Source: Microbispora bryophytorum (lineage in GTDB: Bacteria > Actinomycetota > Actinomycetes > Streptosporangiales > Streptosporangiaceae). Taken from it: a DNA stretch of 64,000 nt. The first letter of the stretch is position 1, and each line of letters begins with the position of its first letter. The translations under genes and the position numbers were made by a program. Of this stretch, positions 48,238-56,776 are shown piece by piece. The stretch spans positions 1 to 64,000 of the forward strand of contig NZ_VIRL01000009.1 in NCBI RefSeq assembly GCF_006874465.1, in the 5' to 3' direction. The notes under the pieces are model-generated. The model was given only the letters and a program-made list of their open reading frames with translations. It did not search any database and was not told the origin of the DNA.

Positions 48238-48938
48238 CGCTCCTCCCCGGCGGCGGGAGCGGCGGCGGGCTCCCTGAGCGCGTACCCGAGGCCGTGGACG
48301 GTGTGGATCAGCCGCGGTTCGCCCCCCGCCTCGGTCTTCTTGCGCAGGTAACCGATGTAGACCTCCAGCGGGTTGGACCCGCGCCGGAAGCCGTAGCCCC
48401 AGATGCGTTCGAGGATGAGCTGCCGGGTCAGCACCTGGCCGCCGTTGCGGATCAGCAGATCCAGCAGGGTGTATTCGGTTCTGGTCAGGTCGATGAGCCG
48501 CCGGCCGCGCCGGGCCTGCCTGCTGTCGGGCAGCAGGACCAGGTCGGCGAAGCCGGCCTCCGGGGGCGGCGCGGTGCGGCGTAACAGGGCGCGCACCCGG
48601 GCGAACAGCTCCTCCAGCGCGAACGGCTTCACGAGGTAGTCGTCGGCGCCCGCGTCGAGGCCGGCCACCTTGTCGCCGATGCCGTCCAGAGCGGTCAGCA
48701 TGAGCACCGGCAACCGGTTGCCGTCTCCGCGCAGCGTCCGGCAGACCTCGATGCCGTTCATGCCCGGCATGAGCACGTCGAGCACCACGAGATCGGGCGC
48801 CGCGCCGTCGATGGCGTCGAGGGCGCCCATGCCGTCCCCGGCGGTCGCCACGCCGTACCCCTCCACGCGGAGCGCCCGGGCGATCGCATCGCGGACCTCG
48901 GGTTCGTCGTCGACGACAAGCACCTGTGTCTTGACCAC
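48234..48938 (-). CDS. OmpR/MprA-type response regulator
   Basis: This 234-residue regulator has an N-terminal receiver (VLVVDDEPEVRDAIARALR, phosphoacceptor Asp in DLVVLDVLMPGMNG, Lys in YLVKPFALEEL). Residues ~125-225 form a winged-helix domain (LTRTEYTLLDLLIRNGGQVLTRQLILERIWGYGF, VYIGYLRKKTEAGGEPRLIHTVHGLGYAL). The pattern resembles mycobacterial MprA-type regulators. It starts the operon with the kinase and the OsmC gene. Confidence 0.95.
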   Translation of the reverse strand: MVKTQVLVVDDEPEVRDAIARALRVEGYGVATAGDGMGALDAIDGAAPDLVVLDVLMPGMNGIEVCRTLRGDGNRLPVLMLTALDGIGDKVAGLDAGADDYLVKPFALEELFARVRALLRRTAPPPEAGFADLVLLPDSRQARRGRRLIDLTRTEYTLLDLLIRNGGQVLTRQLILERIWGYGFRRGSNPLEVYIGYLRKKTEAGGEPRLIHTVHGLGYALREPAAAPAAGEER

Positions 48939-48990
48939 GCCGCCATTGTGACGTGCGGAGGTGAGAAGTTGCTGAGCGCAGCCTCCAGGC

Positions 48991-49266
48991 TCAGGCGTCG
49001 GGGTGTTTGGACAGATAGTCGATGTAGACCGGCCGTAGCGCGTCGCCGAGCTCGCCTTCGCCCGCCCCGATCGCGTCGCTGAGCAGCGCCGAGACCCTGC
49101 TGAGGTCGTTCGCGCTCTCGTCGCTGTTGCCGCTGGCGGCCTCGGCCGCCGGGATGACCTTCAGCAGATCCCACAGGAATCCCAGGTCCCCGTGCCGTAC
49201 CGCGTAGCGCACGGCGCGGTCGTGCAGCTCCTTCGCGGGGAGCGACTCGATCTCTTCCGCGTCCAT
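48991..49266 (-). CDS. Small acidic helical protein of unknown function
   Basis: This 91-residue protein has SLPAKELHDRAVRYAVRHGDLGFLWDLLKVIPAAEAASG at the start, then an acidic helical region ending in LRPVYIDYLSKHPDA. I recognise it only as an actinomycete conserved small protein. The ATG at 49266 is clean, but the box upstream is weak. It has no clear operon partner. Confidence 0.7.
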   Translation of the reverse strand: MDAEEIESLPAKELHDRAVRYAVRHGDLGFLWDLLKVIPAAEAASGNSDESANDLSRVSALLSDAIGAGEGELGDALRPVYIDYLSKHPDA

Positions 49267-49449
49267 TTCGATCTCACCCCCAACTCACCGGTTTCCCCCC
49301 GGTTTGCCGCTCATACCCCCGAGAGGGGAGAAAGACCGCCGGAATCGGATGAGATTTTTGCCGCCTCTCCCCGCCTCCGGGCACAGGCCGCCCATTCCGG
49401 CCACACGCGAGCCGCGCACTCTTTGCCGTGCCGTGGAAGGATCCTTGAG

Positions 49450-49821
49450 GTGAAGGTCATACTCAAGATCATCGTGGTGGCCGCGGCCCTGTGGGCGTCC
49501 ACCAAGCTGGTGGACGGCATCACCGTCAGCGCCGGCTCCACCGCCAAGCAGATCGGCACCCTCCTCGCGGTCGCGCTGATCTTCGGCCTCGTGAACGCCG
49601 TCATCAAGCCGATTATCAAGACGATCGGCTGCGCGTTCTACGTGCTCACGCTCGGGCTGTTCGCCCTGGTGGTGAACGCGGCCCTGTTGCTGCTCACGAG
49701 CTGGCTCGCCGAGCAGCTCGACCTCCCCTTCCACGTCGACGGGTTCGTGGCCGCCTTCTGGGGCGCCATCATCGTCGGCGTGATCAGTTGGGTCCTCAAC
49801 ATGATCCTCGGCGACGACTGA
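49450..49821 (+). CDS. Phage holin family (mycobacterial type IV) membrane protein
   Basis: This 123-residue protein has four membrane helices: VKVILKIIVVAAALWASTKLVDG, IGTLLAVALIFGLVNAVIKPI, YVLTLGLFALVVNAALLLLTSWL and FVAAFWGAIIVGVISWVLNMIL. This is the PF04020 type, found widely in bacterial chromosomes without phage, with a role in envelope integrity that is not established. The GTG at 49450 lies nine bases after GGAAGG. No lysin gene or phage gene is nearby, so prophage origin is unlikely. Confidence 0.88.
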   Translation: MKVILKIIVVAAALWASTKLVDGITVSAGSTAKQIGTLLAVALIFGLVNAVIKPIIKTIGCAFYVLTLGLFALVVNAALLLLTSWLAEQLDLPFHVDGFVAAFWGAIIVGVISWVLNMILGDD

Positions 49822-49876
49822 CCGGTCCCGGGGCGGGCGTGCCATCCGCCCCGGGTCACACCCGCCCGCAAAGCAT

Positions 49877-49896
49877 GTATTCTGAGTAGGGAATAC
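49877..49896. promoter_or_regulatory. Inverted repeat before the amidohydrolase operon
   Basis: GTATTC-N8-GAATAC, 24 bases before the ATG at 49920. The form and place fit a repressor or activator site. No cognate regulator is adjacent. Confidence 0.45.
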
Positions 49897-49919
49897 CGGC
49901 TTAGTTGAGGGGTGGGCAG

Positions 49920-50819
49920 ATGAGCGTGGACGTGCACCAGCACCTGTGGACGCCGTCCCTCGTCGACGCGCTGCGCCGCCGCACCCGCCCCCCGTACCTG
50001 GACGGATGGACGCTCGTCCTCGACGGCGAGCCGCCGTACGAGGCGGATCCGGCCGACCACGACGTGGAGATCCGGCGTAGGCGCAACGCCCACCTCGACC
50101 TCGCTCTCGTCTCCCTGTCGAGCCCGCTCGGGATCGAGCACCTGCCGCCGGAGGAGGCGTGGCCGCTCATCGACGCCTACCACGCCGACGCCCGCGCGCT
50201 GCCCGCGCCGTTCGGGGCCTGGGCCGCCGCCCCGGTGACCGACCCCGATCCCGTACGGCTCTCGCACGCCCTCGATCAGGGCCTTGCCGGGCTGCAGCTT
50301 CCGGCGACCGTGCTCGGCGACGCCCGGGGGCTGGCCCTGGCCGCCCCGCTGCTCGACGTGCTGGAGGAGCGCGGCCTGCCGCTGTTCGTCCACCCGGGCC
50401 CCGCCGCCGCGCAGGGCCCGGCCTGGTGGGCCGCCGTCGTGCCGTACGTGCAGCAGATGCACGCCGCCTGGTACGCGTTCGAGGCGTTCGGCCGGCCCCG
50501 GCATCCCCGGCTGAAGGTGTGCTTCGCGCTGCTGGCCGGGCTGGCCCCGCTGCACAGGGAGCGCCAGTTGAGCCGGGGCGCCGCCGGGCGCGGCCTGGTG
50601 GACCCCGACCTGTTCCTTGAGACGTCGTCCTACGGCCCCCGGGCCGCCGACGCGGTGATCCGCGAGCTCGGGATCGACGTCCTCGTCGCCGGGAGCGACC
50701 AGCCGTACGCCGAGTCGGCGTGGCCGGACCCCGGCGACCTCGCACAACGAGCTGTCGATCATGCCGTCCGCGTGGCCAATCCCGGCCGCCTGCTGTCCCG
50801 GAAGGAGTCGCACCAATGA
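49920..50819 (+). CDS. Amidohydrolase-family metal-dependent hydrolase (ACMSD-like)
   Basis: This 299-residue TIM-barrel enzyme begins with the metal-binding VDVHQHLWTP (H-x-H). Other barrel motifs are LFVHPGP (His), LETSSYGP, and VLVAGSDQPYAE (Asp). It resembles the ACMSD/decarboxylase-amidohydrolase branch. Whether it hydrolyses, decarboxylates or dehydrates cannot be told. The ATG at 49920 follows GAGGGGTGGG. Its stop overlaps the cysteine dioxygenase start (ATGA), which ties the two into one operon. Confidence 0.85.
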   Translation: MSVDVHQHLWTPSLVDALRRRTRPPYLDGWTLVLDGEPPYEADPADHDVEIRRRRNAHLDLALVSLSSPLGIEHLPPEEAWPLIDAYHADARALPAPFGAWAAAPVTDPDPVRLSHALDQGLAGLQLPATVLGDARGLALAAPLLDVLEERGLPLFVHPGPAAAQGPAWWAAVVPYVQQMHAAWYAFEAFGRPRHPRLKVCFALLAGLAPLHRERQLSRGAAGRGLVDPDLFLETSSYGPRAADAVIRELGIDVLVAGSDQPYAESAWPDPGDLAQRAVDHAVRVANPGRLLSRKESHQ

Positions 50820-51367
50820 GCACGCCCACGATCCAGGAAGGCGCGCTCTGTGCCTTCTCGGCCGATCCCATCGGGGACCTGCCCGCCCGCGCGCTCGACC
50901 GCCGCGAGCTGCTCGCCCTGGTCGAGGACTTGGCCGCCCGGCCCGAGCTGTGGCGTCACCACCTCAAGTTCGAGGGCGCGCAGGACGGGGGACGCCACTA
51001 CGTCTCGCTGCACCGCGACTCGTACGTGGACGTGTGGCTGCTGTGCTGGCGGCCCGGGGACGACACCGGCTGGCACGACCACGACGTCTCCTCCGGCGCG
51101 GTCCGCGTGGTGGCCGGCGAGCTGAAGGAGTGCAACCCGCGCATCGGCGGCGTCCACCTGGAGACGCCGGTCGTGGAGGGCGAGGCCTTCTCGTTCGGGC
51201 CCGACCACATCCACCGGCTGACCGGCGAGGCGCCCGGCTCGGTCTCGATCCACGCGTACTCGCCACCGCTGTGGCGCATGGGGCAGTACTCCATCACCGA
51301 CGACGGCACCATGCGCCGTCTTTCGGTCGGATACGCCGACGAATTGCGCCCGCTCGACCCGGCTTAG
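50816..51367 (+). CDS. Cysteine dioxygenase-family protein
   Basis: This 183-residue cupin is a thiol dioxygenase that adds O2 to the sulfur of cysteine or another thiol. The Fe(II) ligands are visible in GWHDHDVSSGAVRVV (two His) and GPDHIHRLTG (third His), with SIHAYSPPLWRMGQY near the end. The ATG at 50816 follows GGAAGGAG inside the amidohydrolase gene. The fused operon suggests that a thiol or mercapto-acid produced by the hydrolase is oxidised. Substrate could be cysteine or 3-mercaptopropionate-like. Confidence 0.9.
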   Translation: MSTPTIQEGALCAFSADPIGDLPARALDRRELLALVEDLAARPELWRHHLKFEGAQDGGRHYVSLHRDSYVDVWLLCWRPGDDTGWHDHDVSSGAVRVVAGELKECNPRIGGVHLETPVVEGEAFSFGPDHIHRLTGEAPGSVSIHAYSPPLWRMGQYSITDDGTMRRLSVGYADELRPLDPA

Positions 51368-51417
51368 GGCGACGCGGGTAGTTCGGTCATTACCGACGGT
51401 GACGCTAGGCTTCTGCC

Positions 51418-52011
51418 ATGACCAGCGTGCTCGATGACTGGCTCCAGCCCCGCCAGGGAGGCGGGGCCGGGGGCGTCTCCGATCGGTTCTCCCGGCTCCG
51501 GCCCCCCGCCGCCGCCGCCGAGCGGCGGGACGGCGAGGACGACGCCGGCCTCATTTTCACGGGCCCCCAGACCCGATTCCACGAGCGCATGACCTACGGC
51601 CTGCGCACGGCCCTGAACGCGCAGGTCCCCGGCGACCTGGTGGCGGTCAGCCGGATGGACGTCCTGCTGGGCCCTGATCGGCGCGCCCGTCCCGACGTGT
51701 CCCTGGTGGACGACCTCGCCGCCTCCGACGACGGGAGGACCTGCTATCTCGCCGAGGAGGTGCGCCTGGTCATCGAGGTCGTCAGCCCCGACGCGGCCGC
51801 TTCGGACCGCGACCTGCGGCCGCGGCACTACGCGGCGGCCGGCATCCCGCACTTCTGGCGGGTCGAGAGCACCGACTTCCGGCCCTTCGTCTACTCCTTC
51901 GAGCTCGACGCCGACGGCGCCGGATATCAGGTGACCGGCGTCCACCACACCCGCCTCACGGTGGACTCCCCCTTCCCCATCACCATCGACCTCGATCGGC
52001 TGCCGCGCTGA
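51418..52011 (+). CDS. Uma2-family (DUF820) endonuclease-like protein
   Basis: This 197-residue protein has a PD-(D/E)xK core typical of Uma2. DVLLGPDRRARPDVSLV has the P-D strand (the RPD motif), LVIEVVSPDAAASDRD the E-V-x-S-P-x motif, and LRPRHYAAAGIPHFWRVE follows as usual. The expected xK after IEV is replaced by S/V as in most Uma2. The family is abundant in cyanobacteria and actinomycetes with unproven roles. The stop abuts the convergent MFS gene. Confidence 0.85.
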   Translation: MTSVLDDWLQPRQGGGAGGVSDRFSRLRPPAAAAERRDGEDDAGLIFTGPQTRFHERMTYGLRTALNAQVPGDLVAVSRMDVLLGPDRRARPDVSLVDDLAASDDGRTCYLAEEVRLVIEVVSPDAAASDRDLRPRHYAAAGIPHFWRVESTDFRPFVYSFELDADGAGYQVTGVHHTRLTVDSPFPITIDLDRLPR

Positions 52012-53226
52012 CTACGTCCGCGTAGGGCGGGCGGCGAGCATTCCCGATACCAGTTGGAGGGCGCACGCCCCCAGCCCGGCCAGCAGGGGCACGGTCCAGC
52101 CGCCGGACAGCTCGTGGAGCAGGCCGAACGCCAGCGGCCCGATCGCGGCCAGCAGGTAACCGCTCGACTGGGCGACCGCCGACAGCGCGGTCACCGAGGC
52201 CGGGTCGGGCGCCCGCAGCGTGATGATCAGCAGGGCGAGCGCGATCGAGGCCCCCTGGCCGAGCCCGAGGACGATCATCCACAGCCACGGCGTGGTGGTG
52301 GGCGCGAGCAACACGCCCAGATATCCGCCGATCGTCAGAAGCGCCGCCACCACCACGTGCGGCGTCTGGGACCGGGCCCGGCCCGCGTGCAGGGGGACGG
52401 CGAGCGCCGCGGCGATCTGCACCAGGTTCGTCAGGCCCAGCAGATATCCCGCCTCGTCGGCGGCCAGGCCGGCGGCCTGGAACACGGTGGGCAGCCAGGC
52501 CAGCAGGACGTAGAAGGTCAGCGACTGCAGCCCCATGAACGCCATGACCGGCCACGTCGCCGGCGTCCGGAGCAGGGCCGCGTAGGGGCGGTGGCCGGCG
52601 TCGCCGGGGCGGGAACGGCCGGCCCGCCCCGCGGTCGTGGCCGCCGGGTCCTGCGCGGTCCGCCTCGCGCGCGCCGCCCACCACAGGGCCGCCGCCAGCA
52701 GCGCGAGCAGAGCCGGCGACCCGGCCGCCGCCCGCCACCCGACCTCGCCGGCCAGCGGGACCATCACCGCCGAGGCGATGGCGGCCCCGCCGACCATGAC
52801 CGAGACGTACAGACCGGTGAAGAGCCCGATCCTGCCGGGGAAGTGCTGCTTGACGAGGCCCGGCATGACGACGTTCATCACGGCGATGGCCGTGCCGGCC
52901 AGGGCGGCGCCGCAGTACAGCGCGGGCACGCCGCCCGCGCTGCGCAGGGCGACACCGGCGGCCACCATGAGCAGACCCGCCAGCAGCGTGCGGTCCAGCC
53001 CGATCCGGGTGGCCAGCGCGGGCGCGGCCGGGGCGAGCAGACCGAGGCACACCACCATCACCGTGGTGATGGCGCCGCCCCCGGCAGGGCTGAGGCCGAG
53101 ATCCCCCATGATGGCCGGGAGGAGCGGCGACACGCCCGCGAGAGCGGGCCTCAGGTTGAGCGCTGCCAGGACGAAACCGCCCACCAGCAGCAAATTTCCC
53201 CGATTGTCCGTGATCCCCCTCATCAT
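52012..53226 (-). CDS. MFS transporter, CynX/NimT-like
   Basis: This 404-residue transporter has 12 helices and the pattern LLVGGFVLAALNLRPALAGVSPLLPAIMGDLGLSPAGGGAITTV. That N-terminus is shared by the cyanate/2-nitroimidazole exporters CynX/NimT. A long Arg/Ala-rich loop (WAARARRTAQDPAATTAGRAGR) separates the two six-helix halves. ATGs at 53226 and 53223 are adjacent and equally likely. No cyanase or nitroreductase gene is nearby. The divergent IclR gene is its probable regulator. Confidence 0.88.
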   Translation of the reverse strand: MMRGITDNRGNLLLVGGFVLAALNLRPALAGVSPLLPAIMGDLGLSPAGGGAITTVMVVCLGLLAPAAPALATRIGLDRTLLAGLLMVAAGVALRSAGGVPALYCGAALAGTAIAVMNVVMPGLVKQHFPGRIGLFTGLYVSVMVGGAAIASAVMVPLAGEVGWRAAAGSPALLALLAAALWWAARARRTAQDPAATTAGRAGRSRPGDAGHRPYAALLRTPATWPVMAFMGLQSLTFYVLLAWLPTVFQAAGLAADEAGYLLGLTNLVQIAAALAVPLHAGRARSQTPHVVVAALLTIGGYLGVLLAPTTTPWLWMIVLGLGQGASIALALLIITLRAPDPASVTALSAVAQSSGYLLAAIGPLAFGLLHELSGGWTVPLLAGLGACALQLVSGMLAARPTRT

Positions 53227-53313
53227 TCGCCAAACCCTACCGGCCGATGATCCGCCCGGCCGTCCCTCTCCGGGAGCGGCCGGCGCTAGGGTTCGGTCGG
53301 GAGGTGGGCGGTC

Positions 53314-54120
53314 ATGGCGGAGGAGCACGTCCAGTCGCTGGCCAGGGGCCTGGCCGTGATCCGGGCGTTCGACGCGGCGAGCCCGGAGCTGACGCTCAGC
53401 GAGGTGGCCCGCAAGACCGGTCTCACCCGCGCCGCGGCGCGCAGGTTCCTGCTGACGCTCGCCGGCCTGGGCTACGTGCGGACCGACGGGCGCCTGTTCT
53501 CGCTGTCGCCCCGGGTGCTGGAGCTGGGCTACGCCTACCTGTCGAGCCTCTCCCTGCCCGAGGTCGCGCTGCCGCACCTGGAGCGGCTCGTCGCCGAGGT
53601 GCACGAGTCGGCGTCGGTCTCCGTGCTGGACGACACCGACATCGTCTACGTGGCCCGGGTGCCGACGGCCCGGATCATGCGCGTGACGATCGCCATCGGC
53701 ACCCGCTTCCCGGCGTACTGCACCTCCATGGGCCGGGTGCTGCTCGCGGGGCTGCCCCCGGAGGACCTCGACGCCTACCTCGCCCGCGCCGACCTGGAAC
53801 GGCTGACCCCGCACACCACGACCTCGCCGGTCGCCCTGCGCACCGCCCTCGACCACGTACGGGCCCAGGGCTGGGCCGTGGTGGACCAGGAGCTGGAGGA
53901 GGGGCTGCGCTCGATCGCCGCGCCGATCAGGGACCGCGGCGGCCGGGTGGTGGCGGCGCTCAACGTCTCCTCGCACGCCAGCCGCACCACCGTGGAGTCG
54001 GCCCGCCGCGACCTGCTCCCCCCGCTGCTCGCCACCGCCGCCAGGATCGAGGCCGACCTGCGCGCCACCGGAGGCGCGAGCCGCGCACAGCCCGGCGACC
54101 ATCTCTCACCACGAACCTGA
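53314..54120 (+). CDS. IclR-family transcriptional regulator (PcaR-like)
   Basis: This is a 268-residue IclR protein. The N-terminal winged helix is VQSLARGLAVIRAFDAASPELTLSEVARKTGLTRAAARRFLLTL...GYVRTDGRLFSLSPRVLELG. The effector domain follows (SVSVLDDTDIVYVARVPTARIM, RFPAYCTSMGRVLLAG). The longer, PcaR/PobR-like N-terminus suggests control of aromatic-acid use, although no such genes are near. It is divergent from the MFS gene (87 bases apart). Its stop codon lies within a LacI-type operator. Confidence 0.92.
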   Translation: MAEEHVQSLARGLAVIRAFDAASPELTLSEVARKTGLTRAAARRFLLTLAGLGYVRTDGRLFSLSPRVLELGYAYLSSLSLPEVALPHLERLVAEVHESASVSVLDDTDIVYVARVPTARIMRVTIAIGTRFPAYCTSMGRVLLAGLPPEDLDAYLARADLERLTPHTTTSPVALRTALDHVRAQGWAVVDQELEEGLRSIAAPIRDRGGRVVAALNVSSHASRTTVESARRDLLPPLLATAARIEADLRATGGASRAQPGDHLSPRT

Positions 54121-54130
54121 CAACGTTGTC
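54119..54130. promoter_or_regulatory. LacI-type operator before the second lacI gene
   Basis: GACAACGTTGTC is a perfect 12-bp palindrome with a CG centre, overlapping the iclR stop codon and 12 bases before the lacI start. The same core is found at 56605-56622. Confidence 0.75.
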
Positions 54131-54142
54131 CGGGATCATCAA

Positions 54143-55219
54143 ATGGGAGATGATCTCTGCGTGGGAGAGACGAGACGCGGCCGTCCGACCATGAACGACG
54201 TGGCCGCCGCGGCCGGTGTGGCGCTCAAGACCGTCTCCCGCGTCGTCAACAGCGAGCCCGGCGTCAACGCCGTGACCGCGAGCCGCGTGCAGGCGGCGAT
54301 CGAGCGGCTCGGCTACCGCCGCAACGACAGCGCGCGCATCCTGCGCCGGGGCCGCACGGCGAGCATCGGCCTGGTGATCGAGGACGTGGCCGACGCCTTC
54401 CACTCCAGCCTCATCCGCGCCGTGGAGGACGCCGCGCTGCACCACGGCTGTCTGCTGTTCACCGGGTCGTCCCGGGAGGACGCGGCCCGCGAGCGCGATC
54501 TTGTGCTCGCCTTCTGCGCCCGCCGCGTGGACGGGCTGATCATCGTGCCGGCGGGGAGCGACCACGGCTATCTCGCGCCCGAGTTCGAGGCCGGGATCAA
54601 GGCGGTCTTCGCCGACCGGCCGCCGGGGGCGGGGTGCGAGGCGGACACCGTCCTGTGCGACAACGCGGGCGGGGCCCGGACGGGCACGGCCCACCTGATC
54701 GCGCACGGCCATCGTCGCATCGCCTTCCTCGGCGGCTCCCCCCGGATCTTCACGGCCGCCGAACGGCTGCGCGGTTACCGGCAGGCGCTGGCCGCCGCCG
54801 GCCTGCCGTACGACGAGGGCCTGGTGGTCATGGGGGCGCCGGACCCGCCACGGGTGGGGGCCGACCTGACCCGGCTGCTCACGGCGCCCGACCCTCCGAC
54901 CGCGCTGCTGGCCGGCAACGGCCGCACCACCGTGGAGATCCTGCGGGCGCTGGCCTCGCTCACGGGCTCCTCCGACGCGGGCGCCGCGGGCGGCCTCGCC
55001 CTGGTGGGGTTCGACGACTTCGAACTGGCCGACCTGCTGGGCGTCACCGTCGTGGCGCAGGATCCCGCCCGGCTCGGCCGTACGGCCGCCGACCTGCTGT
55101 TCATGCGCCTGTCCGGGGACGAGGAGCCGACCAGCAGGATCGAGCTGGCCACGCGGCTGGTTCCGCGGGGCTCGGGCGAGCGCCCTCCCCTGTCCCTCCG
55201 GGACCGTACGGCGAGCTGA
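54143..55219 (+). CDS. LacI-family repressor of the orphan binding-protein gene
   Basis: This 358-residue LacI protein begins GRPTMNDVAAAAGVALKTVSRVVNSEPGVNAVTASRVQAAIERLGYRRNDSARILRRG, giving the helix-turn-helix and hinge. The effector-binding domain follows (SIGLVIEDVADAFHSSLIRAVEDAA, LVGFDDFELADLLGVTVVAQDP). The ATG at 54143 is listed; ATG 54152 is also possible. The palindrome at 54119 probably serves autoregulation. The same palindrome before the sugar-binding protein gene marks that gene as its target. Confidence 0.92.
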   Translation: MGDDLCVGETRRGRPTMNDVAAAAGVALKTVSRVVNSEPGVNAVTASRVQAAIERLGYRRNDSARILRRGRTASIGLVIEDVADAFHSSLIRAVEDAALHHGCLLFTGSSREDAARERDLVLAFCARRVDGLIIVPAGSDHGYLAPEFEAGIKAVFADRPPGAGCEADTVLCDNAGGARTGTAHLIAHGHRRIAFLGGSPRIFTAAERLRGYRQALAAAGLPYDEGLVVMGAPDPPRVGADLTRLLTAPDPPTALLAGNGRTTVEILRALASLTGSSDAGAAGGLALVGFDDFELADLLGVTVVAQDPARLGRTAADLLFMRLSGDEEPTSRIELATRLVPRGSGERPPLSLRDRTAS

Positions 55220-55267
55220 CGCGGGACGGCTGACGCGGGACGGCCGGGCTCGTACGAGGAGATCAGC

Positions 55268-56551
55268 TCACTGGCCGCTGTTCTTGGCCGCCGCGACCAG
55301 CGCCTGCTGGAACTTGGCGACGTCCTTGTCCTGCTGGAACAGGCCGACCGCGTCGGTGATCGCCTGACGCCACTGGTCGTTGGCGACCACGCCGTGCTGG
55401 ATCGAGCCGGCCAGCTTGTCACTCGCCCACTGCTCCAGGTCCCAGGACAGGTAGTCCTTGTAGAGGGACTGGTCGGCGTCCTTGCGGGCCGGAATCGAAC
55501 CCTTCAGCGGGTTGAACGCGTCCTGGCCCTCCTTGCCGGCGGCCATCTTCAGCCACGCGATCGCGCCGTCGCGGTTGGGCGTGCCCTTGGGCAGGGTGAA
55601 GCTGTCCGACAGCCACATGAAGGTGCCGTCCGTGCCCGGCGACGCGGCCCAGTCGAAGTCCTTGTGCGACTCCTTGCCGAGACCGCCCGGCCGCGGGTTG
55701 TGGAAGTAGCCGTAGGCCCAGTCGCCCATGATGTTGAAGGCCGCCTTGCCGTCGGCGACCTGCTTGGCCGCCGGCTGCCAGTCGTCCTGCGGGCTGCCCG
55801 CGTACGACAGGATGGTCTTGAAGTTCTCCAGGGCCTTGGTCACGTTCGCGTTGGTCCAGTCGGCGCCGGTCGTCCACAGGGCGTTGTAGGCGTCGGTGCC
55901 GAGCGAGCCGAGCAGCACGGACTCGAGCAGGTGCACCAGGGTCCACTGCGAGCCGATCGACAGCGGGATCTTCCCGGACTTCTTGACCTTGTCGAGGTCG
56001 GTGACGAACTCCTCGACGGTCTTCGGCGCGCCGTCGATGCCGGCCTTCTTGAGGACCGAGGGGTTGAACCACAGGACGTTGGACCGGTGGATGTTCACCG
56101 GCACGGAGTACACCTGACCCTGCACGGTGATCTGGTCGATGAGCTGCTGAGGGAAGACCTCCTTCAGCTTCAGGTCGTCGTACAGGAAGTTCAGCGACTC
56201 CAGCTTGCCGCTCTTGATGTAGTCCTGCAGCTCGGCGCCGGCGTGGCCCTGGAAGGTGTCCGGGGGCTGGTTGGCCTGCAGCTTGCTCGACAACAGCGCG
56301 CGGGCCTGGTCGCCCGAGCCGCCCGCCACCGCGGCGTCGAAGAACTCGAGGTTCGGGTTCTGCTTGGCGAAGATCTCACGCATCGCCTTGAGGCCGTCGG
56401 CCTCACCGGGACCCGTCCACCACGAGAAGACCTCGACCTTCCTCGCGGCCTCGCCACCGCTCTCCTGCTTGTCACCGCCGCCGCAGGCCGAAAGAGTGAG
56501 CAGACCCGCAACAGAGACCGCGACGGCCGCCATCCACCGTCGTCTCATCAC
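55268..56551 (-). CDS. Orphan sugar ABC binding lipoprotein
   Basis: This 427-residue lipoprotein is a CUT1-type binding protein. The signal is MMRRRWMAAVAVSVAGLLTLSACGG with lipobox LSAC. The mature part has VEVFSWWTGPGEADGLKAMREIFAKQNP, PDTFQGHAGAELQDYI, VNIHRSNVLWFNP and FDWAASPGTDGTFMWLSDSFTLP. The family is similar to glucose/mannose binding proteins. No permease gene is adjacent, so it must work with a permease encoded elsewhere. Start GTG 56551 or ATG 56548. It converges with its LacI gene and carries the matching operator upstream. Confidence 0.92.
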   Translation of the reverse strand: MMRRRWMAAVAVSVAGLLTLSACGGGDKQESGGEAARKVEVFSWWTGPGEADGLKAMREIFAKQNPNLEFFDAAVAGGSGDQARALLSSKLQANQPPDTFQGHAGAELQDYIKSGKLESLNFLYDDLKLKEVFPQQLIDQITVQGQVYSVPVNIHRSNVLWFNPSVLKKAGIDGAPKTVEEFVTDLDKVKKSGKIPLSIGSQWTLVHLLESVLLGSLGTDAYNALWTTGADWTNANVTKALENFKTILSYAGSPQDDWQPAAKQVADGKAAFNIMGDWAYGYFHNPRPGGLGKESHKDFDWAASPGTDGTFMWLSDSFTLPKGTPNRDGAIAWLKMAAGKEGQDAFNPLKGSIPARKDADQSLYKDYLSWDLEQWASDKLAGSIQHGVVANDQWRQAITDAVGLFQQDKDVAKFQQALVAAAKNSGQ

Positions 56552-56604
56552 AACATTCCTTTCACGCTTTCACGAGGATTTCGGGCTCCCCGAAGACACA
56601 TATG

Positions 56605-56622
56605 GCTGACAACGTTGTCAGC
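56605..56622. promoter_or_regulatory. LacI-type operator before the orphan binding-protein gene
   Basis: GCTGACAACGTTGTCAGC is a perfect 18-bp palindrome 54 bases before the start. The core GACAACGTTGTC is identical to the operator of the nearby lacI gene at 54119-54130. Confidence 0.85.
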
Positions 56623-56776
56623 AGGCCCAATCAACCCACCTACGTCGGCACGCCGTCAAGTTTGTACCGATAACGTCTCTGTATACGATCCTGGCTGGGT
56701 GTTAGGGGCGTGCGTCAAAGCGACCACCGCGCCCGGGCCCCGGGAAATTGTCGGTTCGGGCGCTCACACTGCAGGC

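Noticed and set aside
49450-49821. Holin-like gene as a sign of a prophage
   Set aside because: There are no other phage genes, no lysin and no attachment sites; the family is common in chromosomes.
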